Counted from the stretch's first letter, positions 35,543 to 44,668 are shown. The stretch is DNA of 64,000 bases from QKTW01 sp052161885 (GCA_052161885.1 CP197396.1:1116001-1180000), one strand, 5' to 3'. Numbers and translations are program-made. The notes: generated by a model from the letters alone, not told the origin.

Positions 35543-36082
35543 TTATTTTTTGCTCTCTTTACGTATCTGCTCTATGCATTTATATTTTTGATTGGCAGCT
35601 GTGTGTTTGTTTTTCCAGCCCATTCTTGCCATCAGATTATTCATCGGCTCATTCAGGTAAAAAATTGCCTTTAAGATCTGCCTGCAATTGGCTGTAATCT
35701 TCTGCAGCCACACAGGCAGCTTTCCTCTACTGGCATTTTCGTCCTGCTGTGCTGTAAAATCCGGCATTTCTTCTGCCAGAATCCCGTCTGTGTTTATGAT
35801 GAGCTGCTTATCTGCCCTTAACTTTTTCAGCCAAAGGTTTCTGGAAATGGAAAAAAGGTATGTTTTTAAAGACGAGGTTAAGATAAAACCCGGCTGCCTC
35901 ACCTTACACAGTAAGACGATAATCGTTTCCTGGAAAATATCTTCCGCATCCTGGCTGCTGCCACTGTTTTGCCTGATGTAGTTGGCCGTTGGCGGGAAAT
36001 AAAGTTTATAGAGCAGCTTATAAGAAGCCGCTTCTTCGTTTTTCAACCTTTCAATAAGCGTGTTGTCCGATAACTCCGGCAT
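35543..36082 (-). CDS. ECF-type RNA polymerase sigma factor
   Basis: A 179-residue sigma-70 family protein. Region 2 is LIERLKNEEAASYKLLYKLYFPPTANYIRQNSGSSQDAEDIFQETIIVLLCKVRQPGF..LKTYLFSISRNLWLKKLR. Region 4 is weak (LKAIFYLNEPMNNLMARMGWKNKHTAANQKYKCIEQIRK), ending in KNKHTAANQKYKC, the typical Bacteroidota ECF recognition helix. No adjacent FecR-type anti-sigma or TonB receptor is present, so its control is unknown. The downstream thioredoxin-like gene lies 65 bp away. Confidence 0.85.
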   Translation of the reverse strand: MPELSDNTLIERLKNEEAASYKLLYKLYFPPTANYIRQNSGSSQDAEDIFQETIIVLLCKVRQPGFILTSSLKTYLFSISRNLWLKKLRADKQLIINTDGILAEEMPDFTAQQDENASRGKLPVWLQKITANCRQILKAIFYLNEPMNNLMARMGWKNKHTAANQKYKCIEQIRKESKK

Positions 36083-36197
36083 AGATAAAAGTAAATTACC
36101 AAAAGGTTAATACCGCCCCGGGAAAATTATCACCCGGGAGGGCGTTTTTTTGAGAACTAAAATTATCAAATGTATTACGGAGCGTGTTGCTAAATAA

Positions 36198-36230
36198 AAA
36201 AACAGGGAAACGTAAACGTTCCCCTGTTTT
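36198..36230 (-). terminator. Terminator after the 36330-36698 ORF
   Basis: An inverted repeat with arms AAAACAGGG-AACG and CGTT-CCCTGTTTT (one unpaired base on each side) around TAA. The minus strand ends in T-rich sequence. It could also terminate from the other direction. Confidence 0.65.
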
Positions 36231-36329
36231 AAATAACCGGATTGTTTATACGCAATTAACAACCAGTTACCTTTTTAAGGTATTACTATTTGCATATCTG
36301 TAGTTTTCGGACAAGCCATTTTCGCTACC

Positions 36330-36698
36330 CTACTTTATCTCTATATCACTGGTGTCCGTTTTTATTAGCAGGTTGGCAACAATTGTGCTGTCGTCCTGGC
36401 CGCCATTGTCGGTTTTGATGGTCTCAATCCGGTGGATAAATGTCTTGCCGTTGTTCACTATAAGAGAGCAGTCATATTTCTGTTCCAGCGTATCGCCAAT
36501 TTTATATTTCTCTGCAAAACCTTCACTACCGCAGTCGACTACAGAAATTGAGTGCGCAAAAAACAGGATATTCTTTTCCCCTCCTTTAAACTGGCTTATT
36601 TTACCGCAGTGTACCTCAAATAACGGCTTTACGGGATATTCCTGTGAAAACAAAAAATACGCCCGTTTGGGCGTATTTTTTGTTACTCTCATGTGCAA
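36330..36698 (-). CDS. Hypothetical ORF of 122 residues beginning inside a terminator
   Basis: The only in-frame ATG codons (36698, 36692) precede or overlap the hairpin at 36651-36682 that ends the large surface-protein gene. The residues after the hairpin look protein-like (FEVHCGKISQFKGG, SISVVDCGSEGFAEKYKIGDTLEQKYDCSLIVN, TIKTDNGGQDDSTIVANLLIKTD) and a terminator follows the stop. Either a non-ATG start (for example TTG) is used downstream of the hairpin, or the gene is a remnant whose start has been lost. Confidence 0.4.
   Translation of the reverse strand: MHMRVTKNTPKRAYFLFSQEYPVKPLFEVHCGKISQFKGGEKNILFFAHSISVVDCGSEGFAEKYKIGDTLEQKYDCSLIVNNGKTFIHRIETIKTDNGGQDDSTIVANLLIKTDTSDIEIK
36651..36682 (-). 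terminator. Terminator of the large T9SS surface-protein gene
   Basis: AAAAAATACGCCC (36652-36664) pairs perfectly with GGGCGTATTTTTT (36669-36681), loop GTTT. It begins 26 nt after the stop codon of the 36708-40859 gene and is almost symmetric in A/T runs. Confidence 0.85.
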
Positions 36699-36707
36699 AA
36701 TAAAGGG

Positions 36708-39700
36708 CTAGCGGTTTACCGTAATTTTTGTTTGCTGCACATTGCCGGAAACTGAAATAAAACGTGCTACATAAGTACCCGCGGCTACTGTTGCCGGAAT
36801 AGTGAGCGTTGTCTTTTCATCGGCGATGCTGTAGGTTGTGATCAATGCGCCCTGCATATTATAGATGCTGAGCCATCCCGCATCCTTCGATTGCAAGGTA
36901 AGATTGCCATTTGTAGGGTTGGGGAAAAGCTGAATGCTGTTACCCGCATTTATATCACCCGGCACTACTTTTCTTGCCGGAGCTGCACTGGCAGCTGCTT
37001 CGCCTTCGGCCTCCACTGCATACGGCCATACAAATTTGCGGATATCAAGCCTGTCGGCCACGGCGGCAGCCATATAGCCAGGATAGGTGTTCAATGTAGC
37101 CATTTCTGTGATCATAGATCTTTGCTCGTTATCCATGTCTTTCCACGATTTTCCGGCGCTGTACAGATCTATGGTAAGGCGGGTAAGCGCAGCGTACTGC
37201 TGTTCGTCGGTCGATTCTTTCGGCAGCTTTTCCCATGTTTCATTTGCAGCGGTCCAGTTACGGTCGCTTACATAGAACGGGAGTGCCTCTGCGTAGCGGC
37301 CATATCGTTCCAGCAATGCCCCGGCACTTTTGTTATCACCGTTACGTGCATAATCCCGTACAGATGCGTTGATCAGCAAGTCGCGCTCTCCTATAAGATA
37401 ATGATAGCGATCGCTGTATGGCTCGGCGCTGTTCAGCTCGTCATTAATTCTTGCCAGCTTGTGCGCTTCGGGGTCTTTCTCCATGTTTGCAGGGTCGCAA
37501 TACGTACTTTGATCTACAGCAGGGTATGTATTGTTGAGGGCATAGATGCTGCTGCTGCATCCTGTGCCGGGATCATATTCCGGTGCACTTCCGTCGTATG
37601 AATAGAGCACTGTCTGCGTTACCATACCATCAGCATAGAGACGCTCGCGGCTCACCGGGGAATTGCCGTTATTGCAGGTGGTATAAAAACGGTTTTCCGC
37701 CGGATAGTTCATTATACCGGGAACGAAAATTCCCTGGAAAATCCTCATGGTAGCAGGAACATAACTGCCGCCGGCCACCCCGGAAAGCATTCCTATGCTA
37801 CGGCTGTTGTCGGAAAGGAAGTCATTACATTTCCATACCAGTCCGCTATAACCGGTCTGATCACTGTTTATCTGCAATGCAATAGCCGGATGACGGAGGT
37901 TATTGAACACATTATTATGGATAAGATTGTTATAATTTGTCCAGGAACTGCCAAAAGAAACCTGTATGCCGCGGCTGCTGGGCGGATATGTAGGATAAAC
38001 CGTAGGTTTACTCATGCCCAGGAATGTATTCTGACTGATATTATAGCCGGTACAATTCTGGATCAGCACACCGCCGGGATGACCGGTTATTTCGCTTCCG
38101 GGCACATTGAAGATGTTTTCCTTTATAGTCATATTATTCATGCTGTTTGCCACATTTACACCATTACCGGTGTTGCTGAACTGGTTTTTCTCAATGTCAA
38201 GCAGGCGTGTTATGCCGGCACCGAATGAGCCCTGTATACCTGTGGAAAGATTGGCAAACCCGGAGCTCTGAATGGTGAAACCTGCGTCTGCATCAATAAT
38301 GCCTACCGGCCATTGCGTAACGGGGAATGACTCATCGCAGCGGAAATCGCAACCTGTGATCTTCAGGTTTTGTACGTCCCATGCGCTGAAGAATGTAGAA
38401 GAAGGCTGACGTTTTCCGTCAGGATCTGCATAGAAAATAGGGTCTCCCATACCGTCTTTGGTGGCTTCAAAGGTGCACTTTTCAAAAGAGTTGGCTGCAG
38501 AACCGGGAGTTAAATACTGCTGAAAGCTTACAGAGAAGCGGCAGTCCTGGAACCTGGAATCTGTAGCAGTTACAATACCACCGCCGCCGGTACCAATTGC
38601 ATTGTACCTGCTGGATGAAGTAACGGCATTATACTCCGGCATTGTCGCGGGCTGCGAAATGCTGTATTCTGAAACATCGCGATGTGCCTCATCCATCATG
38701 GTGCCAATGCGGGCATCCCTGATCACAGCTTTGTCCATTACGAGACTCCCCTGGTGCGATGCGTTCTGGTCTTCTTTATTGATTCCTTTTATTACGATAC
38801 CATCCCACATATAACGGTCGGCTCCTTTGCCGCTCATACAATCGTCCATACCCGACAGCTCGGAGTTGGAGATGATCAGTTTTCCGCCGGGCTCTACCAC
38901 TATACCCATCATTCTTCCTATCGCTTTAGGGTCGTTTGCCATGTCCCAGAAATCGTACATATGATCGCTGGAAGCAAAGTGCAGGTGGCAATCTTTTATG
39001 GTCAGCACAGTGCCTTTAGGTACGAGTACTTCTGCTGCAATATTATCGCCATCTTTTACAACTACATTATCGGGCCATGTAATGGAGCCCGGAGGCACAC
39101 GATAAATGCCGTTATCAGATTCACGCTTGTCAATAGCGTAGTTTTTCTCATTAGGGCTACAGTAAGGTGCAAATTTGGTAATACTGAAGTTGTCATGATC
39201 GTTATCATTGTCACCACCCAGAACAAAGCCCCCGTCGGCAGTCTGTGCAAGAGTAAAGGTGCACATGCCTTCTTCCTTATCTTCTGTATGGTATCCCCTG
39301 CGCCACAAATGATCCGGACTGCCGGTGGTATTGGGCGCATCCGGTGTTTCAAGCAGCAGTGCGTCATATTCTTCCGGCTGCTCATAATCTGTGGGGTTAT
39401 AGTCGGCAGACGATCCGCTGATCACGAAATTGCCCCTGCCATTCTGTATTACCTGCGGATAAAAATCTTTACTGCAGTAATGGCTCACATTCTTACTATA
39501 GATGAGGTCACCGGTAGCAGGATCAATCTTTAAGAGATACCCGTCTCCGTCCATATATTCATCATAATAGTAATTGCGTACAGGATCTACAAATCCGCCA
39601 TGATATTCGATGACACCATTGTTATTAAAAGGAACAGACTGAACAGCACGATAACCGTTGCCATCAAGGTAACCTAATGGCGCCACCTGGTTAACCAGAC

Positions 39701-40859
39701 CCACCATTGCTATTTTTCCATCACTGGTAAATGTAAAATCATAGGCCCGCTCATCATTATTCACGCTTGCCTTAAGATATGATGTCGCCAATGTACCGGC
39801 AGCCAGTCCTGTAGTTGAGGTTTCAATTCCCCTTGCACTGAATGGCCCCGTCTCTGTGTATACAATAGACGACGGATAGTTTATATCGCTTTTGACAAAG
39901 GTCTTTTCATATCCTACAGAAAGGCTCGAGCTGAGGTTTACCAACCACATGTCCTTATCTTTTACAATTACCTCCCCTGGATTTGAAATGCTGGCATTAA
40001 ACGGATCTACAGTTGTGATAGAATGCACAACGTTGTCATCGGCCGAGCCTGATTTGTATCCACAGGCAAATATTTCATGCGTGTTTGAAGAGGTTTGTTT
40101 TGTCCTGATCTTAAAAAACATGTTACCGCCATTTCCGTCTACCGGCAGTGATGTTGTGTATGCGGCACCCAGTTCCGTGCTTGGCCCCATTGTCCATGTA
40201 ACATAATCGATTTTATAGACAAAAGCTTTCCAGTAAGCCGTGGGAGATGTATTTGTCAGGCAATTACCGGCAATGTAAATGCTGTGATTACTACCAGCAT
40301 CTTCGTCTATAGCGAGCGAACGGCCAAATGACCGGGTTTCCGCGCCACTCAGAAAAAGCGAAGGACCGTGCAGGTAATTCCCGTCTTCATCCACCTCCAG
40401 TAAAATAGCAGCCCTGCTGGCACTGCCTGATATATATGCTGCACCCGTAGCTGCGTACCCATTCGGGGTTTTTATCACCTGCGTCAGGTAACCAAACTCT
40501 GAGCCGTTATAATCCAGCCCCGAACCACTTGCCTGAGTTATATGGTGTATCCATAGTATGTTACCATACTTATCCAGTTTAAAGATCACAGGGTTTATCT
40601 TGGAGTTTCTACCGCTGGTATAACCAACACACATGTACTGTTTTTTTTCTGTAGGCAGCACAGAGTATACCCAGTCCACGCCGCCTATAGACGAAGGTTC
40701 GTTAATCTCAAAACTGGGGTCGGCAGCGTTATTTCCCGAAAAATGCCATTGTGCGGCAACAGGCACATGCTTTACCGTGCCGGTCGATTGTGAAAAGCCT
40801 TTATTGTGTATGCCACAGACCGAGAGGCATAGCAAAGGCAGAAGTTTACTGGTTTTCAT
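36708..40859 (-). CDS. Large secreted surface protein with beta-helix region and T9SS type A sorting domain
   Basis: A 1383-residue exported protein (signal peptide ending near FSQ). The N-terminal part (about 60-560) has repeated beta segments with KLDKYGNILW, LLEVDEDGNYLHGP and LLKIDPATGDLIYSK, like delta-60/propeller repeats. The middle (about 600-1080) is a right-handed parallel beta-helix: GKLIISNSELSG, FQDCRFSVSFQ, FEKCTFEATKDG, LKITGCDFRCDES, ISQNTFLGMS. The C-terminus (about 1300-1383) is the T9SS type A domain: NSIQLFPNPTNGNLTLQSK ... KITVNR. It is likely exported through type IX secretion and attached to the cell surface. Role unknown; adhesion or polysaccharide binding is possible. 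Confidence 0.85.
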   Translation of the reverse strand: MKTSKLLPLLCLSVCGIHNKGFSQSTGTVKHVPVAAQWHFSGNNAADPSFEINEPSSIGGVDWVYSVLPTEKKQYMCVGYTSGRNSKINPVIFKLDKYGNILWIHHITQASGSGLDYNGSEFGYLTQVIKTPNGYAATGAAYISGSASRAAILLEVDEDGNYLHGPSLFLSGAETRSFGRSLAIDEDAGSNHSIYIAGNCLTNTSPTAYWKAFVYKIDYVTWTMGPSTELGAAYTTSLPVDGNGGNMFFKIRTKQTSSNTHEIFACGYKSGSADDNVVHSITTVDPFNASISNPGEVIVKDKDMWLVNLSSSLSVGYEKTFVKSDINYPSSIVYTETGPFSARGIETSTTGLAAGTLATSYLKASVNNDERAYDFTFTSDGKIAMVGLVNQVAPLGYLDGNGYRAVQSVPFNNNGVIEYHGGFVDPVRNYYYDEYMDGDGYLLKIDPATGDLIYSKNVSHYCSKDFYPQVIQNGRGNFVISGSSADYNPTDYEQPEEYDALLLETPDAPNTTGSPDHLWRRGYHTEDKEEGMCTFTLAQTADGGFVLGGDNDNDHDNFSITKFAPYCSPNEKNYAIDKRESDNGIYRVPPGSITWPDNVVVKDGDNIAAEVLVPKGTVLTIKDCHLHFASSDHMYDFWDMANDPKAIGRMMGIVVEPGGKLIISNSELSGMDDCMSGKGADRYMWDGIVIKGINKEDQNASHQGSLVMDKAVIRDARIGTMMDEAHRDVSEYSISQPATMPEYNAVTSSSRYNAIGTGGGGIVTATDSRFQDCRFSVSFQQYLTPGSAANSFEKCTFEATKDGMGDPIFYADPDGKRQPSSTFFSAWDVQNLKITGCDFRCDESFPVTQWPVGIIDADAGFTIQSSGFANLSTGIQGSFGAGITRLLDIEKNQFSNTGNGVNVANSMNNMTIKENIFNVPGSEITGHPGGVLIQNCTGYNISQNTFLGMSKPTVYPTYPPSSRGIQVSFGSSWTNYNNLIHNNVFNNLRHPAIALQINSDQTGYSGLVWKCNDFLSDNSRSIGMLSGVAGGSYVPATMRIFQGIFVPGIMNYPAENRFYTTCNNGNSPVSRERLYADGMVTQTVLYSYDGSAPEYDPGTGCSSSIYALNNTYPAVDQSTYCDPANMEKDPEAHKLARINDELNSAEPYSDRYHYLIGERDLLINASVRDYARNGDNKSAGALLERYGRYAEALPFYVSDRNWTAANETWEKLPKESTDEQQYAALTRLTIDLYSAGKSWKDMDNEQRSMITEMATLNTYPGYMAAAVADRLDIRKFVWPYAVEAEGEAAASAAPARKVVPGDINAGNSIQLFPNPTNGNLTLQSKDAGWLSIYNMQGALITTYSIADEKTTLTIPATVAAGTYVARFISVSGNVQQTKITVNR

Positions 40860-41048
40860 ACAAATAACTTTTTGCGGTTAAAAAAGAAGGGAGCGGCGGT
40901 TGTTAGAAATTGCCTTCCCGGCAAAAAGTTACCTATATGCACCGGCTGAAAAACCGGAACTGTATATCTATGTTATGTAATTGTATAAACATGCATAAAC
41001 AGCGTATACTCATGCAGCGGAAAATCTGCCATGCAGGTTTATAAATAA

Positions 41049-41080
41049 AAAACGGGGGAACGCATGCGTTCCCCCGTTTT
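41049..41080 (-). terminator. Perfect 32-nt palindromic terminator
   Basis: The two 16-nt halves, 41049-41064 (AAAACGGGGGAACGCA) and 41065-41080, are exact reverse complements, flanked by A and T runs. It follows the small His-rich gene (stop at 41096, minus strand). Its GGGAACG arm resembles that of the hairpin at 36198-36230. Confidence 0.7.
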
Positions 41081-41095
41081 AAAAAGCAGGATTGT

Positions 41096-41317
41096 TTATT
41101 TTGAGCTGTTGCTTTGCTGTCCGTTTGTCTTTTCAGCATACTTTTTTGAAGCTTCTTTAGATTGCTCTTTAGCTTTAGTGGCATGCCCGTCAGCAGCATG
41201 TGCATGAGAGGCTGCTTTTTCGTCGTTGCCTTCCTGGTTGCTTTTGTGTGCTTCCGTATGGTGTTTGGCAGCTTCTGTATGATGCTTCGCAGCTTCTTCG
41301 TGATGAGTGTGTTTCAT
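41096..41317 (-). CDS. Small His/Ala/Glu-rich repeat protein, 73 residues
   Basis: A 73-residue, very hydrophilic protein with AAKHHTEAAKHHTEA repeats and many Lys/His/Glu, for example HEEAAKHHTEAAKHHTEAHK and SHAHAADGHATKAKEQSKEASKKY. It is likely an amphipathic or intrinsically disordered helix. Proteins like it are widespread and uncharacterised in Bacteroidota; hydrophilin-like stress protection or metal binding is only a guess. Followed by a strong terminator. Confidence 0.65.
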   Translation of the reverse strand: MKHTHHEEAAKHHTEAAKHHTEAHKSNQEGNDEKAASHAHAADGHATKAKEQSKEASKKYAEKTNGQQSNSSK

Positions 41318-41649
41318 AAAATAAATCGTTTACCTCCATGATTGTATAACCATGCCAGTAAATACCCCTTTGCTTTAATAAATATTGGATGAGCACGTTA
41401 GCGAAAACCGGATGCCGAGGCCTGTTACATTTAATTCCCGGTTCCCGCATAGTTCCCGGTAAGTGCCGATATTTTACCCCGTAAACCTCCTGCTTCATAA
41501 GAATGTGGTTTGTTTTGAAAAAATACAGCAGATGCCGGAGTGTATATCTGTCCGTTTATTACCTTTATGCCGCTGCCGCACAACGAAATAAAATATATTT
41601 ACAGCGCTGTGGCCACACAACGCTTACCAACAAAAACAGAGCTTGCACA

Positions 41650-42081
41650 ATGAAAATGCCCGATACAAAACAGACACCACATATAGGCCGTAAGATCATG
41701 CGCCTGCGCGAAATACGCGGTATGAAGCAGGAAACGCTGGCATCGCTGCTGGGCGTAACGCAGCAATCGGTATCCAAGCTGGAAAGCAGCGAAAATGTAG
41801 ACGAAGAACGCCTGGCCAAAGTAGCGCAGGCACTGGAAGTAAGTGTGGATACGATTAAGAACTTTAACGAGGAGGCGGTAATCAACTATATCCAGAATAA
41901 TAATTTCACATTCAGCGATACAGCAACAAATAACAACCCCAATCCTATACTTGCCGGTACATATTCAATCGGCACTAAAGAAGAAGTATTAAACACACTC
42001 GTTACCCTTTACCGCGAATTAGCGGATGCCGAAAAAGAACGCAACCGGCTGCTTGAAAAAATACTGGATAAGCTGAAGTAA
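41650..42081 (+). CDS. XRE family helix-turn-helix transcriptional regulator
   Basis: A 143-residue protein starting at ATG 41650 (MKMPDTKQTPHIGRKIMRLREIRGMKQETLASLLGVTQQSVSKLE). The HTH is at about 13-68. The C-terminal part (LVTLYRELADAEKERNRLLEKILDKLK) is a short coiled coil, likely for dimerisation. Unlike LexA-type regulators it has no peptidase domain. Target unknown. A terminator follows at 42106-42129. Confidence 0.85.
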   Translation: MKMPDTKQTPHIGRKIMRLREIRGMKQETLASLLGVTQQSVSKLESSENVDEERLAKVAQALEVSVDTIKNFNEEAVINYIQNNNFTFSDTATNNNPNPILAGTYSIGTKEEVLNTLVTLYRELADAEKERNRLLEKILDKLK

Positions 42082-42105
42082 TCATCTGACATATTTAAAA
42101 TAATG

Positions 42106-42129
42106 AAACCCGCGGAATGCGGGTTTTTG
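42106..42129 (+). terminator. Terminator of the XRE regulator
   Basis: AAACCCGC (42106-42113) and GCGGGTTT (42119-42126) form an 8-bp stem with a 5-nt loop and a T-run. Confidence 0.7.
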
Positions 42130-42178
42130 TTTTTAATTCGCTTGATGAAGAGACTCCGATAAAAGAAGTTCCTGAACA

Positions 42179-42478
42179 TTATTCCCCGATCCCGCTTCTC
42201 AGATCCATCCGGCTGTGTAGTATCCTTGCCACTTCAATTCCTGGGCTCATAGCTTTTCTGTAAAATATAATATGGCGCCCAACTTTAAAGCCAAGTACTT
42301 CAATATTTATCTCCGGGTAGGGTTTGCCTGAAAGGGAGCCATCGGCCAGATCCTGACAGGTATCCAGAAGCTGGTAATAGTATTTTTCGGCCTGCCGTTC
42401 AGACCATGCATGGCAGGTATATTCCCAGATAGCAGAAAGATCTGCTATGGCTTTATTTGTAAGTGTGTAATCAGCCAT
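42179..42478 (-). CDS. parE: ParE/RelE family toxin
   Basis: A 99-residue protein of the ParE-RelE fold: YTLTNKAIADLSAIWEYTCHAWSERQAEKYYYQLLDTCQDLAD, then LGFKVGRHIIFYRKAMSPGIEVARILHSRMDL, with the C-terminal R-I-L-H. ParE toxins target DNA gyrase and RelE toxins cleave mRNA; the sequence is closest to ParE by eye. It overlaps the antitoxin by 8 nt. Confidence 0.9.
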   Translation of the reverse strand: MADYTLTNKAIADLSAIWEYTCHAWSERQAEKYYYQLLDTCQDLADGSLSGKPYPEINIEVLGFKVGRHIIFYRKAMSPGIEVARILHSRMDLRSGIGE

Positions 42479-42722
42479 TCTTTTTCCTGGCCGATTTTAA
42501 TTTTTCAAGGTGCTTCCGGGGATCAAAATCCTGTACCAGGCCGCTTTCCCACCCCTCATCGATAGCCTTTTGCAGCGCAGCAATCTTGTTTTCTTCTTCC
42601 TCCAGCAAACGAAGACCTGCCCTGATCACTTCACTGGCATTTTTAAACCTTCCTGCAGCCACTTTATCATCTACAAAATGTTCAAAATGATCGCCCAGTG
42701 AAATGGAAGTATTTCGTCCCAT
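42471..42722 (-). CDS. parD: ParD family antitoxin
   Basis: An 83-residue antitoxin; start at ATG 42722 (MGRNTSISLGDHFEHFVDDKV). The N-terminus forms a ribbon-helix-helix (GRFKNASEVIRAGLRLLEEEENK), typical of ParD/CopG. The C-terminal tail (FDPRKHLEKLKSARKKNG) should wrap the toxin. A palindrome upstream at 42744-42758 may be its binding site. Confidence 0.9.
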   Translation of the reverse strand: MGRNTSISLGDHFEHFVDDKVAAGRFKNASEVIRAGLRLLEEEENKIAALQKAIDEGWESGLVQDFDPRKHLEKLKSARKKNG

Positions 42723-42743
42723 AATGTTCAATTTTTATAAAAG

Positions 42744-42758
42744 TACCAAATTTTGGTA
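42744..42758. promoter_or_regulatory. Candidate ParD operator palindrome
   Basis: TACCAAA (42744-42750), one central T, then TTTGGTA (42752-42758) is a perfect inverted repeat 22 nt upstream of the parD start. Antitoxins of this class autorepress through such sites. Confidence 0.5.
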
Positions 42759-43507
42759 ATTAACAGCGATCTCTATTCCGGCAGAAATATACCAGTAAAA
42801 TATGCCTCCACTCAAAAGATCCTGCCCTCCGCTACTCTGCGGCAAGATGACGGGATAAAACAGGAACAACGCCCTTGATGGCCCTCTGGGAAAACAAAAA
42901 ACGGCCATGTTACTATACCGCCTCCCCGCTATAAAAATTGCCTTCGGATAAATGGGGCATGCCTACCAACCATCGGTAGTCAACAACCGGTGATATATTG
43001 TCGCCGTCGTGCTGTTTCTTATGCTCTTCGCTATCGCGGAAACCAGTATCGCAATACGTGAAGCATGCTACGCACTCTGCGTAGCATACTACGCGTTATA
43101 CGTAGTGCACGCCGGTACGTTATGTAGTTCACACCGCGGAGTGCGTACAAAACGCCGCCATACAGGGAGCACGCTACGCGCATTGTGCTGTGTGCTACGG
43201 GCAGCGGGGCGCACACGTCGCAAAGCACGACACTCACTTCAGGGAATGCGAAGGGAATGCCTTGTAGCCCGGTATGCTGTCGGCCAGGCAGGGCATTTTT
43301 AACCGTGCGACAGGTGGAATTTGCGGAAACAGTGGCAAATCATATCCATACCGGGAGCACGGGGCTTTAAACCTCGGGCGGATTATGTATTAAGCCGGTG
43401 AGCTTGTATGGACGGCGGTAGCTATGCTTTTTATTGCCGGAAATATTGCTGTACAAATTTGCCATACAGTTTCCAGCCACAGATCCCCGGCAACTATTGC
43501 CGTATCG
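42759..43507. other. Gene-free intergenic region with inverted-repeat cluster
   Basis: About 750 bp with no convincing gene; open frames here have unusual composition (Cys/Ala/Thr-rich) and no RBS or family similarity. It contains the CTACGC-rich inverted repeats at 43065-43106 and further weaker repeats (GTACGTTATGTAGTTC, GGAGCACGCTACGCGC) to about 43200. Confidence 0.5.
43065..43106. repeat. Two adjacent inverted repeats with CTACGC words
   Basis: ATGCTACGCA (43065-43074) pairs with TGCGTAGCAT (43078-43087) across CTC, a perfect 10-bp stem. Immediately after, ACTACG (43088-43093) pairs with CGTAGT (43101-43106). The word GTAGC/CTACG is repeated about five times in 140 bp. Confidence 0.5.
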
Positions 43508-43942
43508 TCACGGCGCTACAGGCACCAGGCCATGACGCAGCATGATCTCTGCAGCTTTTTGCGGATCGGGCGGTACGCCGGGTTTTATCAGCTCGCTTAT
43601 CTCATGGAAGTAAGCCGGACCGATACTGGCCGGGGTAAGTACCACCAGCGATTTGGCAGTACCGGCATGGCGGTTGTCATGATGATGCACGGCGCCCCTG
43701 GGAATAAACACACTGTCGCCAGGCCCTATCTCTACAATATTGCCATTGAGCGTGGTGGTGGTAATGCCTTCCAGTCCGTACACCATTTCATCCACATCTT
43801 TGTGATAATGCGGAATGGGTACTTTGGCCCCTTCAGGAATAAGGAACTCAAACATTACCATACCATTGTTGGTATCGTCTCCGTCCAGGAGAAAATGGAG
43901 CTGCATCTGCCCGATCTGTATCGTTTGCTTAGGATGTGCCAT
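43508..43942 (-). CDS. Cupin domain-containing protein
   Basis: A 144-residue cupin; start at ATG 43942 (MAHPKQTIQIGQMQLHFLLDG). Motif 1 reads PIPHYHKDVDEMVYGLEGITTTTLNG and motif 2 GDSVFIPRGAVHHHDN, giving metal-binding histidines. It might be a dioxygenase or simply a sugar/metal-binding cupin; nothing narrower can be said. Monocistronic. Confidence 0.85.
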   Translation of the reverse strand: MAHPKQTIQIGQMQLHFLLDGDDTNNGMVMFEFLIPEGAKVPIPHYHKDVDEMVYGLEGITTTTLNGNIVEIGPGDSVFIPRGAVHHHDNRHAGTAKSLVVLTPASIGPAYFHEISELIKPGVPPDPQKAAEIMLRHGLVPVAP

Positions 43943-44080
43943 TATTTTATGATTTGTTTCGTGGAGTATGCCGGAGCGACTAAGGTATGTGACCTGCACA
44001 ACTGAGATAGCGGGCATGGAACACTGTAAAAAATAACATCCGGAAACCAAAATTTCAAGTAATTGCGCCGCGCACCGCTT

Positions 44081-44668
44081 TTATTTTCTGCCGAATAACC
44101 GCCGCCACCAGTTGCGTTTGTTTTTAGCTTTTTGCTCCAGGACTTCTATCTGTTCCAATATCTGCGGCATCATTTTGCTGTACAGTATATCCTGAACGCT
44201 TTTACCCTCCTGTCCTGGTTGTGCCATATTACGTATCTGTTGGATAGACGATAAATTACCAGGACTGTCGATCGGATGATTTCTGCCGTCATCAGCCGGA
44301 AACAGGATATCGCCATCATTGGCACTGGTATCATAAAATCCGACCTTATGCCGCTCAGCAATAGCTTTCGTCACCTCATATGCTTTTTCAGCAAACGACC
44401 ACGGGAAGTTCACATAAATAAGATCTTTACCAATGCAATATTCAGCAGCCGGTCCATCTCCGGGATCGTCAATTGCATACGGCCCACTGAGCGCAGGGAA
44501 TGTTTTTATCATCTCCATAAACCAGCTCCTCAATTCATCCGATGTTACCGCCGGATTATTATAGCCATGGTCTTCGCTCCATTTTGCCTGTATATTAAAC
44601 CAATCATAGAATTCAGACCGTGTCTTTGGAGCGGCCTCTGGCCGGAAAACAGTCAGATCGTAACTCAT
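44081..44668 (-). CDS. Hypothetical protein, 195 residues
   Basis: A soluble protein beginning MSYDLTVFRPEAAPKTRSEF. Features are YDWFNIQAKWSEDHGYNNP, WFMEMIKTFPALSGPYAI and VGFYDTSANDGDILFPADD, with a basic Trp-rich end (KNKRNWWRRLFGRK). The pattern with MSYDLxVF at the start recurs in a widespread family of unknown function. No signal peptide. Confidence 0.6.
   Translation of the reverse strand: MSYDLTVFRPEAAPKTRSEFYDWFNIQAKWSEDHGYNNPAVTSDELRSWFMEMIKTFPALSGPYAIDDPGDGPAAEYCIGKDLIYVNFPWSFAEKAYEVTKAIAERHKVGFYDTSANDGDILFPADDGRNHPIDSPGNLSSIQQIRNMAQPGQEGKSVQDILYSKMMPQILEQIEVLEQKAKNKRNWWRRLFGRK

Noticed and set aside
43009..43302. ORF of 97 residues in the CTACGC repeat zone
   Set aside because: Composition is Cys/Ala/Arg-rich, there is no family match, and it lies over repeats; probably chance.
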